Of a stretch of 64,000 nucleotides of DNA, positions 24,931 to 39,789 are shown in pieces. Origin of the DNA: Polyodon spathula (taxonomy: Eukaryota > Chordata > Actinopteri > Acipenseriformes > Polyodontidae); the NCBI RefSeq assembly GCF_017654505.1, contig NC_054545.1, positions 9,495,427 to 9,559,426 of the forward strand. The letters are read 5' to 3'. The translations under genes were made by a program, and so were the position numbers. How positions within the stretch are numbered: position 1 is the stretch's first letter; each line of letters starts with the position of its first letter. A model generated the notes under the pieces. That model did not search any database and had not been told where the DNA came from. It worked only from the letters and a program-made list of their open reading frames with translations.

Positions 24931-27900
24931 ACCTTCTAGCAAAATCCGTACTGTCTCAAGTTGGTGTGAAGAAAAAAGATGGTAAAAAGCAATCCCCAGA
25001 TTTCAATAGAATGTAATGAAACATTTCAAGTTAATATAATGCTATATTTTACATTGCTCATCTACTGTATGTCACCAAACAAGATAGCATCTAAGCAGAA
25101 AAAGGTTTGGGCATAGTAGATTATTCTCTGTACCTTTCTTTAAAATGTCAGTATTACTCTGTAATATAATGTACGAGGAAAAAAAAAATGAAAATGTCTT
25201 ACAAAAATGTGTTCTAACAATCCAGGACAAGGATGTAAACTCAGGACAGACTAGATAAAGAAAAAAGAAAAAAAAAAATCCACTCCAATCACATCAGCAT
25301 ACCACACTCCCCTGGGTGACTTTTACAGTGATATATGACCTTTCGCTATAGATTAATCTTCTGTGGAACACTGCATATCTTCTGCTATGGAAGATTTTCT
25401 TAGTACTTAACCACTAAATGCCATCAGCCATGTACAGTAGCAGCACTGAGATACTGGCTGGCATCACCAGCTAGCACCTTTAGCTTTATATCAGGACAAG
25501 GTTATTACTTCCAGAGAATGCAGATCAGCTATCTTGGTAACAGGAATTCACTTGCAAAGCCACAACCCACTGGTTGAATCTGTGCATATCAATGATTCAT
25601 CAAGTACTGTGCAATAAGTACAAGAGTATATACTCATAATAGAAATAGGTGACAAAATGCCATTCTGTATTATTATAGCTATGCATCAGGTAATGCAGAC
25701 AATGACTACTTCCCATGACCACGGCACTGATTCCTAGCGCTTGCAAGCTAGTGCACTTACCCATTAAAGCATCTTGACAGTGCCAGCATCCAGGCTGGGA
25801 TCTGACACTGCGAGTTAAATGTGTTAAGCTTCCAGGCTGAAATGTGCCAGATACTTGGAACATTCTCTTTTTGAAAGAAGGCTGAATCTCTAATGATTGA
25901 TCTCTGCAGGACTTACGTGACTGCCAGAACACACTGTTTTGGGCATTCAGACTTTTATTTTTTTCTGACCACTTAACCAAACCTCATGCCTGGCATATAA
26001 TAGTAAAAAAAAATAGTCAAAATAAAAAACAAGGTGTTCCAAATAATAATTACACTTCAAGAACTCGTGCAAGATTCCTCACCATCCATCTTCTACAAAG
26101 CAGTGAGAAAACTCCTGGAGGTTCTAACTGATATCGTAAAAATTCTTGAGATGTTACAGGTTTAGATGAATAGCAAGTCAATCAGCGCTCTGAAGGAATT
26201 CTCTGTTTCCTATTGTCTTGCTGTGCCGTCTATTGGTTTGGGTAGTGGCAGCTGGTAAAGGTCATGCTTTCCTTTGTGAGCTTCCAAAAACAGCTCATTG
26301 CCAAACTTAAATTATGAATAAGCTATGAATAAAAGAATGCAGATACAGCGGTGACAAGATAATCCATGCAAATTTATCTATGACAAATTCAGTTGGATTA
26401 ACAAATTACGTTTATACAGTGCAATGGAAATCTGGCGAAGGGGTGGGACAAGAGTTGGATCTAAGCTTGTCCTTAACTTTGTTTTTTATGTTAGTTCATG
26501 AACACCTTGGATAACAGTTAATGTTTAGCGTTATTAGCAAAACCATAAAGCACAGTTTTGTTGTAGTGCACTTGCAAAACTAGTCGTGTTATTTGTCCTC
26601 TTTTCTTACCATTTTATAATTTCCACTGTGTGAACCTTGATTTACCAAGAAAATTAAGAGACATTCTAAATGTGTTTTAACATGGTAAACGCTGTCAAAT
26701 CACTAATTTCAGATGTGAGAATACTGATTTATAAGCTATGCCATAATACCATCATACTTTGAAATTATTTAAGCAAAAATAAACTGATTGTGACTCATTA
26801 AATAAATGTAATTATGACTGGATTTGATTTTCTTTTGTCAAACTATTTTAGTTTGATTCGACAGAAGAATCACGGTGGGCTGAAGAGATCTGACCTTCTT
26901 CAACTTGATTTGCTTTGAGAGCATTGTTTTACTTGTACTTGTGCCATCTTTTGTTTCAATCTTTCCCACGACACCTTCAACATACTATAATTGTGTGTAT
27001 TTCTGATATGACGTAGGCATGGGTATTCCTTTCTGACTAAGCCTGCTATACATTGAAGGTGATGTCTAAAATTAAAACAAATGGGAGGAGTAAACTAAAA
27101 ATCCAGATTTCTTCACAAATACGCACACTGTGAAAATCTTGTATTCCATTCTTAAACTTTACAATATATTTTGACAGGTGCAAATTAATTGTTATCACTT
27201 TTCAATTTGAATTGAATTCTACTGAATTTCACATTTAAAAAAAAAAAGCTTGCATGTGTGTTAAGTTCAAGTTTCTAGTCTTACCTTGCTACAGTATTTA
27301 GTCTAAAGCAGATACAATATCACCACTGCTTGTGAGCACACACCACGCAATAAGCCTAAATACTGCCCAGTATGGGGCACTCCTAGGTTACATCGCACTT
27401 TAGGAATGCTTTATCATAAATAATTAGGGAGCGAAAAGTTCTTTGTGAAAGTGGATTGCCTGCATTCCCAATCACGTGGCAGACATAACATTCAGGAACA
27501 AGAGTGACAGTCAGGCTGTCCTGCATATTAACTCACCAGTCACTTTTTCAGAAGCACAGTTTGCCCTTATAATTTAAAAAAAGAGAAAAAAAAAACTAAA
27601 CCTGCCTAGGAGTAAATCCAGCATCCAGTGTTTTTGCCCTCAAGTCTGACCATATATCAAATCAATTCCATGTATGTTTAACAAAGTTTGGAACATACAG
27701 TATCACTCTTAAGTATCTAGAGAGGATGTAAAAGGGCATCAACTTGAAATGTTATGAATGTAAAAGTAAAATGTTTGATGACCGGGCGCAGTGCAAGGCT
27801 GTGAGCTTAAATTTGACTTGTGACAGTCAAGGTGGGTTCTATGCTGGTGGTGTTTGATCAGACTGGTGGGTAGGGGGTGCAGGAAGTGTTGGTAAATGCT

Positions 27901-29261
27901 AGATTAGAGGGTTAGCAGGAAGATCATCACAGATCGTGCATGACGCTCAAGGACAGGCTATTTAACAAACAGCAGGCTCAGCAAGGCATTGCCTACTTCT
28001 GCATGTCCTTGTCTGTACTGTAAGTCATAAGAGGCTGAACAAGATTCTCCAAGAAACTGGGAAAATCAAACAAATATATTTGCCTATACAAAATGTAAAT
28101 ATACTGGGTACTATTGTGTAAATGTCTGAATAAATAGCTCTATGAATACCAGCCAATGATATCAAATGAGTGTTTAATAGCAGGACATTAAACTATAAAA
28201 ATGTACATTGATGTTGTCTCCTACAACAAAACGTCTAAAATCAGCTCTTCTAATAATAAAAGCCTTAATGCAGAACTGAAACTGTCCCTTTAAATATCTT
28301 GCAGGATGCATCCTATTCTCGTGTCTCCTGACCTTCACTAAAACAGTGTCCGACCTTCACTGCAGCTGTGCAAAAATGATGATGTTTTTTTAAATGTTTT
28401 GTTCTACTGTAATCAGAAAATGTAATGTGTAAACCAAGCCTAATTCAGTGTCTGCTCAAAAAAAAAAAAAAAAAAAACACATCTGTTGTGCTAAGGAGTC
28501 TCATAATATAAGCTATTCTGATTTATACTTAGAAAAAAAACAGTATTGTTTGAATGCAGTGATTTTAAAATATTACAGGGAAGACGATGGAGGATATCTC
28601 TTTAATAAGTCCCATTATAACAGTTGGCAATACAACTATAAAATCTAATATCCTTTCTGCAGGCTCAGTGATATGTCCATGCATTACTGTTCTTGCTGAC
28701 AGTCAGTTGCCTTGGAAATATTTCATTATTTCAGTTTTTTTCCATTTGTAGACCCCTGGCCTTGTGATATGAAGGCCACTCGATTTCATATTTCTCGATT
28801 ACCATTTTAGCAATCTCAGAGAACTATTTATATATATATAAAAAAGAAAAGTGTTAGACAATGAACAATACCATTTATCTCTGCTATGTCCGTCTTATGC
28901 TTAGGACCAGATTATAAGAAAGTGTACTAGAGTGCTTTCAGATGAAAGTTTAGGCCTTTTTAAAACTTGTATGACACTTTGAAAACGTGTTAATCCTGAC
29001 GACCTTGAGTTTTAAAATATCGTAAAAAAGTTAATTCTTCAGGGTTAAAAATCAATAAGATATTTGGATCATACAGCACCGGTACTAAGTATACTAAATA
29101 TCTTTGAGTGCCTTCAGATTACAATTGTTTTAATATGTGCAGAAGTATCTAGACATTTCATAATAATGGCATTTCAAAAGCAGATGCTCAGGCTGTTGTT
29201 TTAACAAACAACGTTTTATATAAGTATTATGGATTTTTTTCTTGTTACTGCATCTTGTAAA

Positions 29262-29337
29262 GTGCTTTGTGATGGTGGTCTACTATGAAAGGTGCTATAT
29301 AAAATAAAGATTGATTGATTGATTAATTGATTGATAT
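29262..29337 (+). repeat. LINE/SINE 3' tail with (ATTG)n end
   Basis: Contains GTAAAGTGCTTTG and GGTGCTATATAAAATAAA followed by repeated GATT units. This is the conserved tail shape of L2/Rex1-type LINEs and of SINEs that borrow it. The body upstream is too degraded to classify. Confidence 0.6.
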
Positions 29338-29939
29338 AGCCTACATCTATGTAGAAAGGAGAAAATAGGGTGAAGGCTGGAATATTAGCATTAAATCAAA
29401 ACATCAGGCACAACTACACATCTGATATGCTGCACAAAGACTGGGTTACTGGTCAGGGAATAAGATATAGCTGTGACACTTTTAATAATACATGCAATAA
29501 ATCACTGGAAAGCTATGTTCGTCTATCTTAAAATAGAGACATTGCAAATCAAAACAAACTAAGTTTGTTTTATGCTTAATAGTCACAGGTCTAACTATCT
29601 TTTTGAAATACAGTTTGCTCCTATCAGCTTTTCATTAACCCACTAAACTAATATACAATGAAACAGGCTCACTTGGCACTTTTGTGTGCCCTTAGGGTAC
29701 AAGACTACTATTAGGACACAAGGCCAAGTTTGTGGTTACCCATTACTCTGAACCCCAGCCAGGGCCATTGCTCTTTAAATTATCTCTCCTCCTACTTCCC
29801 ACAGAGAAGCATTACTCAGATCCCACCTTTAGGGTGGCAGCGCCTCAGCCAAACAACAAGATGCTATAAAGGAGCATTAAATTAAATATATCCTCCTACA
29901 ATTTCAATCAGAATTTCAGACCAAGTGTTATTTAGTTCA

Positions 29940-30260
29940 ACTCTCAAGTGGAGCAGAATAACAAATCACACACTCTGATTTACCTTCTCCGAATGCCAAA
30001 TGGAGACAGGTGATAAAGAAAGCACTCATGCAGAGGCTATGAAGTTTCTCCTCGAAATTAATTCCATCTTCAAGATTTCTATCTCTGAGAAATTCCCAGA
30101 ATGGCACACAAATATGCTCCTGCCAGAGAGATTACTAAAGACTGACTTAGCATAAACATTTTCTACTGATGGTGTTGTAAATGCTCTGGTGGAAAAAAAA
30201 AGGGCAGTCATATGTTCTAAACAGGCACTTTGCAGGTTGCATAATGATCCTTCACAAGTC
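29940..30260. promoter_or_regulatory. Candidate conserved noncoding block
   Basis: About 320 bases without simple repeats, with GAAATTAATTCC and CAGGTGATAAAG words, lying 2 kb inside the intron from the proximal first exon. The minus-strand open frame at 30262-30026 has no known domain. Regulatory role inferred only. Confidence 0.23.
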
Positions 30261-30691
30261 AAGTATACTGTATAAAAAACAAAAATTAAATAAAATTAAA
30301 AAGGTGGCGATCCTAGAACTCTATTGATAAAATGTATTTTCCATGCTACATTTTGAAGAAAAATGAAAAACTGTACATTTTTTTTCCAAACAGTTTATAG
30401 CACAACAAAATAATAAATGTATACAGTATATGTATAGTACATATGATTTAAAATTATACAAAACAGCATACACTGTAAATAGTAAAATGTTACAATATCA
30501 TGTGTATTTCATTAACTTAAAGATTTAGGTTCCAAGTTGGAAGATTAGAAAGGAGAAACAATCATTAACAAATTTATTTTAGAAGTGTACACTGTGATTT
30601 CATAGCATGGAATGTTTTCTATTGTCAATACAATCCCCATCACAGCTCAGGTAGGTAGAACAATTAACCAGAAAAGCTACTTTCATTATTA

Positions 30692-30802
30692 AACACACAC
30701 ACATGCATGCACGCACACACGCACACACGCACGCATGCACACACGCACGCACACGCACACACACGCACACACACACACATACACACACACACACACACAC
30801 AC
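30692..30802. repeat. (CA)n/(GCAC)n microsatellite
   Basis: About 110 bases of CA with interspersed GCAC and TGCA units; GT-rich on the NPAS3 transcript strand. Confidence 0.95.
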
Positions 30803-31895
30803 GTCCTCTCCCCACAACCAAATATCAATTACTTCTACTAAAATGTATACCTCTTGTTTGGAATTGCGTTTGTATTTTTAAATCCAGATGCAGCCTACAT
30901 AATGTTACAAACATGATAGCGGAAATATCATCCTCATCTTGTCCCACAGCAATAAATAATCACTGTATAAACAATGTAGTATGGTTTTGCATGTGTGCCT
31001 CTGAATCATATTTTTTGTATTCGCCCAAGGTAAACCACATCAGGTTCATGATGTAATGTAGTTTTGTAACCATTAATTCACAACTTTGCTTTTGGCCTTA
31101 CAGACATCCTTGGCAGACAATAAATGTATATTTAAAAAATATAAATAAATAAACAAATAAATAAATAAATAACCTCCCATGTCTGTAAATACTATCTATA
31201 GGAAACAACAACACTGCATATTTTATTGCTGAATAATAAATGACACCATTATATAAAACAATTAATATGTTACTGATAAACAATTCATAGAGGTACTTCC
31301 ATAAATATCACCGATTTTGAAAACAATTTAAAACACTTCAATTCAACAAATAGAACAATCAATGTGTACCAAATAACAGAAGCGTTTTCGCCACTTAATT
31401 GCTACCTGTGAATGAAGCATGCCCTGCACTAAAAGTTACTAACAACTGGCTACAGGTTTTATGCTAATTACTCCAAAGCTTGAGAAGTCCCGTTACTCTG
31501 CAAACTACAGTATCTCGCCTGGCCTAGCCGCACTTGAATTGCTCTGAAGTGCAATGCAGCTATGTCTCTTCTGCATAACATTACAGGCCTGCCTCAGACA
31601 CTCGTGGACCATACAAACAATACGAAAAAGTGGCTGCATTATTGGGCAGCTGCGTTTAACTGTGCATTTGTCAATGCCTTAAAGTGTTCTCTCTGCACTG
31701 AAATACTGTCTTTTCTCGCTATGCCTGTTACCCTAGCGTTAAGGTCCCAAATCTCAGACGTACTGTAGCAGCCAAGGCAACGCAGAAACTTCTAACTGAT
31801 ACTCAGAGTAGGTATCTGCAACCCAAATGTCTTACAGCGGTACCAAAGCAACAACGTTAATAATAACAAAACACAATAAGCAAGCCGGTCGTTAC

Positions 31896-31945
31896 CGTTC
31901 TCTTCTTGAAGGATCTTGTTGAAAGCTAGGCTTGGTGGGCGCCAT
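31896..31945 (-). CDS. NPAS3: NPAS3 proximal alternative first coding exon
   Basis: On the minus strand the exon opens with ATGGCGCCC and encodes MAPTKPSFQQDPSRRE plus two bases of an Arg codon, then a GTAACG donor. This matches the N-terminus of the MAPTK isoform of NPAS3, as I know it, residue for residue. The start has a good Kozak setting (A at -3, G at +4). NPAS3 is a nuclear bHLH-PAS transcription factor that pairs with ARNT-type partners and acts in neural development. Only this N-terminal tip is in the window; the bHLH and PAS exons lie to the left. The exon ends in phase 2, the same as the distal first exon, so both can join one exon 2. A (ATT)n repeat sits just upstream of the start. 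Confidence 0.93.
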
Positions 31946-31959
31946 CTTCCTGATGTTTT

Positions 31960-31971
31960 TTATTATTATTA

Positions 31972-32007
<36 letters not shown>

Positions 32008-32008
32008 T
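31960..32008. repeat. (ATT)n trinucleotide repeat in NPAS3 5' leader
   Basis: About 49 bases of ATT units with one T-rich interruption, starting 15 bases upstream of the NPAS3 proximal start codon. In the transcript it would read as AAT repeats within the 5' untranslated leader if transcription starts upstream of it. Confidence 0.9.
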
Positions 32009-32019
32009 ACTTTTTGTTT

Positions 32020-32500
32020 TTCTTTAGATTTATTTTGACCTTGTCGAGGGTATCGAAAGCAATGCAATCTGCAGACTATGAGTATTTAAACAATGCCATA
32101 GCGTTTTTCTGGTCCAGTCTTGTTTCTGGCTCCACGCACTGTCGTTCATGAGCGAGAAGAAAGGAGGAAAAACCCCCGAGATCAGGCTCCAAAGGCATGC
32201 CAAGAAAAGTGAAAGGAAGCCGGGGGGACGCTTCTGAAATACTGCAGCTCTCGCATGGCAGTAGCCTTCGGATGAGACAGAGCTAGAATTAATATCTATA
32301 CGGGAGCATCATTGCGTTTTTTCCGCACGAGCCCCCTGTCTCCAGTGCTGTGTGAAAAGGCTTTTCTGTTTCTCTGTTTTTCTGTGCATTTTCCAGCTTT
32401 TCCTGCCTGGCTCTCAGTGAGAAAGAACACATTTTCTCTCCTACCGGCGCAACAACGCCACTCAGTTGTAGTTGGAGACAGTTTTCATTTTCTACATATG
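32020..32500 (-). promoter_or_regulatory. NPAS3: Putative promoter/5' UTR of proximal NPAS3 exon
   Basis: The 480 bases upstream of the ATT repeat are richer in G, C and CpG (for example GCCGGGGGGACGC near 32220 and CTACCGGCGC near 32440) than the surrounding AT-rich DNA. They lie directly 5' of the MAPTK exon on the transcript strand. I see no clear TATA box. A GC-richer, TATA-less promoter is plausible. The transcription start is not determined. Confidence 0.4.
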
Positions 32501-32552
32501 TGAAACACAAAACTTCCACGGCTTTTGTGGTCAGCGGATGCAACATCAAGGC

Positions 32553-32553
<1 letters not shown>

Positions 32554-32589
<36 letters not shown>

Positions 32590-32620
32590 TGTGTGTGTGT
32601 GTCTGTGTGTCTGTGTCTGT
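32554..32620. repeat. (GT)n microsatellite upstream of NPAS3 proximal exon
   Basis: About 67 bases of GT with GTCT interruptions, 0.6 kb upstream of the MAPTK start codon; CA-rich on the transcript strand. Confidence 0.95.
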
Positions 32621-34728
32621 TTTCTTCCAGAAACCAATTCATCTCAACTTGGTCCACTGAATGCAGACAATAATCACTTACTGAAGCTCATGTGCATGGA
32701 TGTAAGATAACAACTATCCAAAGGAAACTCATTATTAAAACAATACACTAAATACAACAAGTTGGACCTTAAAACAAATATAACACAAGTAACGTACAAT
32801 CTTGTTTCATGCACATGTTATTAGTTACCAGGTAATATGCATTTTTGTAAGATCACAGGCGCGCGCGCGTTTAGAACGATTATCATTTTTTTGTTTTAAT
32901 GGCAAAACATCATATCAACTCAGGAAATCCAGCTATCCACAGAATTATTCATAACATCAATGCAACGAACTCCTAATTTAAGTAAATGTTTTAATTTGAA
33001 ACTTAATACAAAAAAAGACAACTGTTATTCTGTCACATGCTATCACTTTTAACTTTGTTGTTATTATGTTGGGATTCCCTTAGAATGAAATGTTATATGC
33101 CTGTTGTAATGGAGCACCAAATATTTACATGTGTCCAACCACATTGGCATTAAAGCAAGGCTATTTTCAGTATCAGTCTTTCCGAAGAGCAGTGACACTA
33201 TAAACTATTGGTTGCTTATGATTCAAAATACATGTAAAGAAATATAAAAGCAACAGAAAACAACAGGAAATCCTAGTTAGGTCAATCTGTTACGTTATGC
33301 ATAAATATATGGAACACGAGGATGGTTTGAACTTTTAAAAACTTTAAAAAGTACCCACATAATGGTGTGAATGTAACAAGGTACTTGAAGAGTACTGTAA
33401 ACCAAATGTTTAAGAATTCATCAAAAATCCTATGTGACAGATTTTAAACATAGTTTAGCATGTGTTTAAAATATGTATAAGATGCATTTCATTCTTAAAA
33501 CATGGGAAAACTTTAGAAAGAAACTTAAAACGACAAAGAGTTTGTAGAAATCAACTTAAATTGTACCAAAAACCGTTTATTTTGTGCAAATCGTTCTTTG
33601 TAAATCCAAATTACTTCTTTAATTGATTTCACAACAGATTTAACGCCCAATTATTTATTACATCTACTACTGTAACTACTGTATAATGCACTGGTTTTAC
33701 TTCTTTTTCAAGACCCTGAATGAGATGTAGGTATCAATTAATTCTTATTGTTAAACACTAATTGAACAGACCTTCGCTGAATTTTTATTTTGGTGTGTCG
33801 TCAAATTAGTTTTCAGAAATATATGTACCTGCTATATAGGATACTATTGCAGCATCTCAATTTTATTTTATGGTAACTTGCAGACTGGCTTTTTGTGGCC
33901 CTTGACATCAGTAACACTGGAAAACATTTTTTTTTTTTTTTTTTTTTTTTTACAAGACATTTTGTGTAATTCAGTAAACTGATATCTAAACCAAAAACTG
34001 TTTTGTAACTTTCAAGAAAATAAATGTACCAAAAATTGTTTCTGAAGACGGGGAAGAACTGTATTTGAAACTTATCTCAACAAATTTTACTAGTTTATTT
34101 TAGCATTACTACAAGTTTTTTAAAGAACTTTCAGAAAAAGTTGTACATTGAAGTGTTAGCAAAATCCACATAAAAGTATATTTCACAAACTTGCTTACAT
34201 CGATATAGACATAATGTGTCTTATTTGAATTGGATATCCAAATCGAGGTGTTCGAATGCAAGAATACACCTAGTGAGCTGCGTAAATGAAAGATTATCAT
34301 GTGAAAACTATACCTTATTAATATGATATTCAAGTACTTTGAGACTAAGACCATTAAGATGCAAGCTAATCTTCGTTTTTAAATTACATATATCATGATT
34401 TGTTTGGTTATTTTTTAGTAAATAAAACAAAGATGGATGTTGCCCTGTCTTGTGAAAAAAAACACAAAAAAACTATACTGTAATAAACCTTTTTTTTTTT
34501 TTTTTAACAGTGCAATAAGTGGATGTGTAAGTTGAAAGAAGTTCTCACAGACCATCTAAAACTGTGTTTAATTGACTTACCAATACTGTAAAATATGTAT
34601 GACTGGTCCCCACATGAATATAACAAATATGACTTCTAAACAAATTTTAAGACAATGATGGTAATCTATGGTTCACACTTGGACACTGTTGAACAACTGC
34701 TTTGGTAACTTAAAAAAAGACAACATAC
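32621..34728. other. Sequence between the two NPAS3 first exons
   Basis: This is intronic for transcripts that start at the distal exon and upstream flank for those that start at the proximal one. It contains an 8-base GCGCGCGC run near 32863 and poly-T runs at about 33927-33951 and 34491-34505. No coding exon is seen. Confidence 0.5.
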
Positions 34729-34883
34729 CTTTGCTGATATGAAGTAATGCCCTGGACGTTTTGAGGGTTGCCATTTGCAGTACCGGGGACTCTCCCCACC
34801 CCGGGACCAGCTGGCACTCCAACGGCTCCTCCACCGGCCGCAGCCGTCACCTGAACACTGAAATCCGGGAAGATTCTGATCAT
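34729..34883 (-). CDS. NPAS3: NPAS3 distal alternative first coding exon
   Basis: The minus-strand frame begins MIRIFPDFSVQV, runs through an Ala/Gly/Pro-rich stretch and ends GTANGNPQNVQGITSYQQ plus two bases (AG) of an Arg codon, followed by a GTATGT donor. The end NPQNVQGITSYQQR matches the alternative NPAS3 N-terminus I know from mammals, where it precedes ITAQHPLPNQ. The exon ends in phase 2, exactly like the proximal first exon. An in-frame TAG 18 bases upstream of the ATG limits the frame and supports this start. It covers 51 codons plus two bases. The first dozen residues are not ones I can match to the mammalian isoform, so the exact start is less sure than the 3' part. Confidence 0.86.
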
Positions 34884-36180
34884 CCCCGCTCCAAGAAACT
34901 AAACACGAACCGAGACTGTGTGGATATGTACAAGAATAACAGCCTTCCCTCCAGCACAGCAAGTCACACCACAATCCCATTAGTGATGGTTACCAACTCT
35001 TCAGCCATTATACGTCTTGATTTCTGTTTAAATAAACGCGCTAGTGCAGCTTTCAAGATGTTAACATTGATGCTAAGTTTTCAGTGTCTCAAAAACAGTG
35101 TTAGTGGATTCAGTCGAGAAATTTAAAGTGGGTCTTTAACAATAACTTTACAAGACTTCAGATTCTGACCTACTCCTGTCTTGTATCTCAATTGAACTAC
35201 CACTAAAGTGCGAGTAATTTGTTGTTCATAAAGTTTTGCAATCTTATGCAACCCTCAGGTATAAAGAAATTGTATAATACTAATGTATTTTAGCAAAACA
35301 GAAATGTATTGTGTGCACGATTCCCTTCTAAAATACTGCCATTTTTCTAATTAAGCTATGTACTGAAATGTTACCTACTTCTGCTGTGAACGTTATACTT
35401 TTTAGCAGATTCCCAAGTCGAGTTTTCAAGCACCTAATTAATGACGACTATTCTCAGCGAAAGTTTGTAATTAGGTTATATAAATAACATCAAGCTAGCT
35501 TTGTAGTTGTAAGTTGCAAAAACGATTGTGTTCTGCCTGTTTTAGTTGTAATGTGGATTATATGTTCCCTTCCTTTCAATCTTTTTAAAGGTACCGTTAT
35601 CGTTTCGTAAGTAGCAAAGTGCAATACAATGTTATTGTCTCGGTTCCATCATTTCTTCCTCTGCTCCGCAGTACATCCAGATGCAGTGTATTTCTTTTTT
35701 TCTTTTTTTAATGTAGCGTGAAAATTACTGCGTTTTAACACATACGAGCTCTCTTTGTGCGTGTGCGGCAGTGTAGCTGTGTATTCGGAAATGTTTATTT
35801 TTGAATTGCCATTAAAGTTTATTTATAAGTGTCAGTTCCACTAGTTAGTTCAGTGCTGCAGAATTCTCAATTTCCCGTCTGATATCTCTTAATAAAGATG
35901 CCGTGCTGTAATGGGCAATGGCGCAATTGAGAAAAATAATTTAAAAATAAATAAATAAAAAAAAAAAAACATGCTTGCGCATTAATTCTTTCAGTTAAAC
36001 GTTACAATTGTATATGTTCTTTCTTAATCGGCTCCAGTTCTCAAATAATGTGCTGCAGTATGAATTTATGTTTATGTGATATCTCCTTTTGAATTGTTTT
36101 TCTAAAGATGTTGTGTTATATTGTGCAGCGGTGCGTTTGTAAATAGACGCTGTTGCTGTGTGAATTCTCCCAGTGAAAGT
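34884..36180 (-). other. NPAS3: Upstream flank / 5' UTR of NPAS3 distal exon
   Basis: Immediate upstream sequence of the MIRIF exon on the transcript strand, probably including its 5' untranslated region. A TTTTCTTTTTTT run lies at about 35695-35710 and an A-rich run at about 35940-35970. The transcription start cannot be placed. Confidence 0.4.
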
Positions 36181-36370
36181 GTTGTTATGTGCTCTGATGT
36201 GCAGCAATGCCATTCCTCGGTATGAGGTGAGGCGCTGAACTTGGCCGTAGCTGCTGCTGATTAACTGCCTCGAGCAGGCAATCCCCAGAGCGCGCACCAC
36301 CCCTTTCCAGCCAATCACAAAGAGTGACAGGAGCGCGCATGAGCGGAGACTCTAGTTAACCCCACGAGGT
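36180..36370 (-). promoter_or_regulatory. CpG-rich block with CCAAT box, candidate NPAS3 promoter
   Basis: A short GC-rich stretch with CAGAGCGCGCACCACC, GGAGCGCGCATGAGCGG and a CCAAT element (AGCCAATCAC on plus, ATTGG on minus), surrounded by AT-rich DNA. It lies about 1.3 kb upstream of the distal NPAS3 exon. It could be the promoter for that exon or a separate regulatory element. Composition is seen; function is inferred. Confidence 0.35.

Positions 36371-39789
<3,419 letters not shown>

Larger units (their letters stand above)
22702..29261. other. Intronic sequence, no gene seen
   Basis: Contains a 26-base poly-T run at 23096-23121, the microsatellite and MITE cluster at 23564-23861, and a repeat-free block at about 24690-24930. 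A GC-richer, repeat-free segment lies at about 27780-28020. No exon is recognised. Confidence 0.5.
29338..31895. other. Intronic sequence next to NPAS3 exon 1
   Basis: Holds a repeat-free block at about 29940-30260, the (CA)n tract at 30692-30802 and a TAAA-rich stretch at about 31135-31170. No further exon is recognised between here and the proximal first exon. Confidence 0.5.

Noticed and set aside
25600..25980. 126-codon minus-strand open frame
   Set aside because: No domain or splice-site support, and composition fits ordinary intron.
30600..30821. Cys/Val-repeat open frame
   Set aside because: It is a translation of the (CA)n microsatellite.
34761..35126. 121-codon plus-strand open frame over the distal NPAS3 exon
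   Set aside because: It is the antisense shadow of the minus-strand NPAS3 exon, whose sequence, donor and phase are a much better explanation.
35995..36318. 107-codon minus-strand open frame upstream of NPAS3
   Set aside because: No known domain; it overlaps the CpG-rich patch, which explains the long frame.
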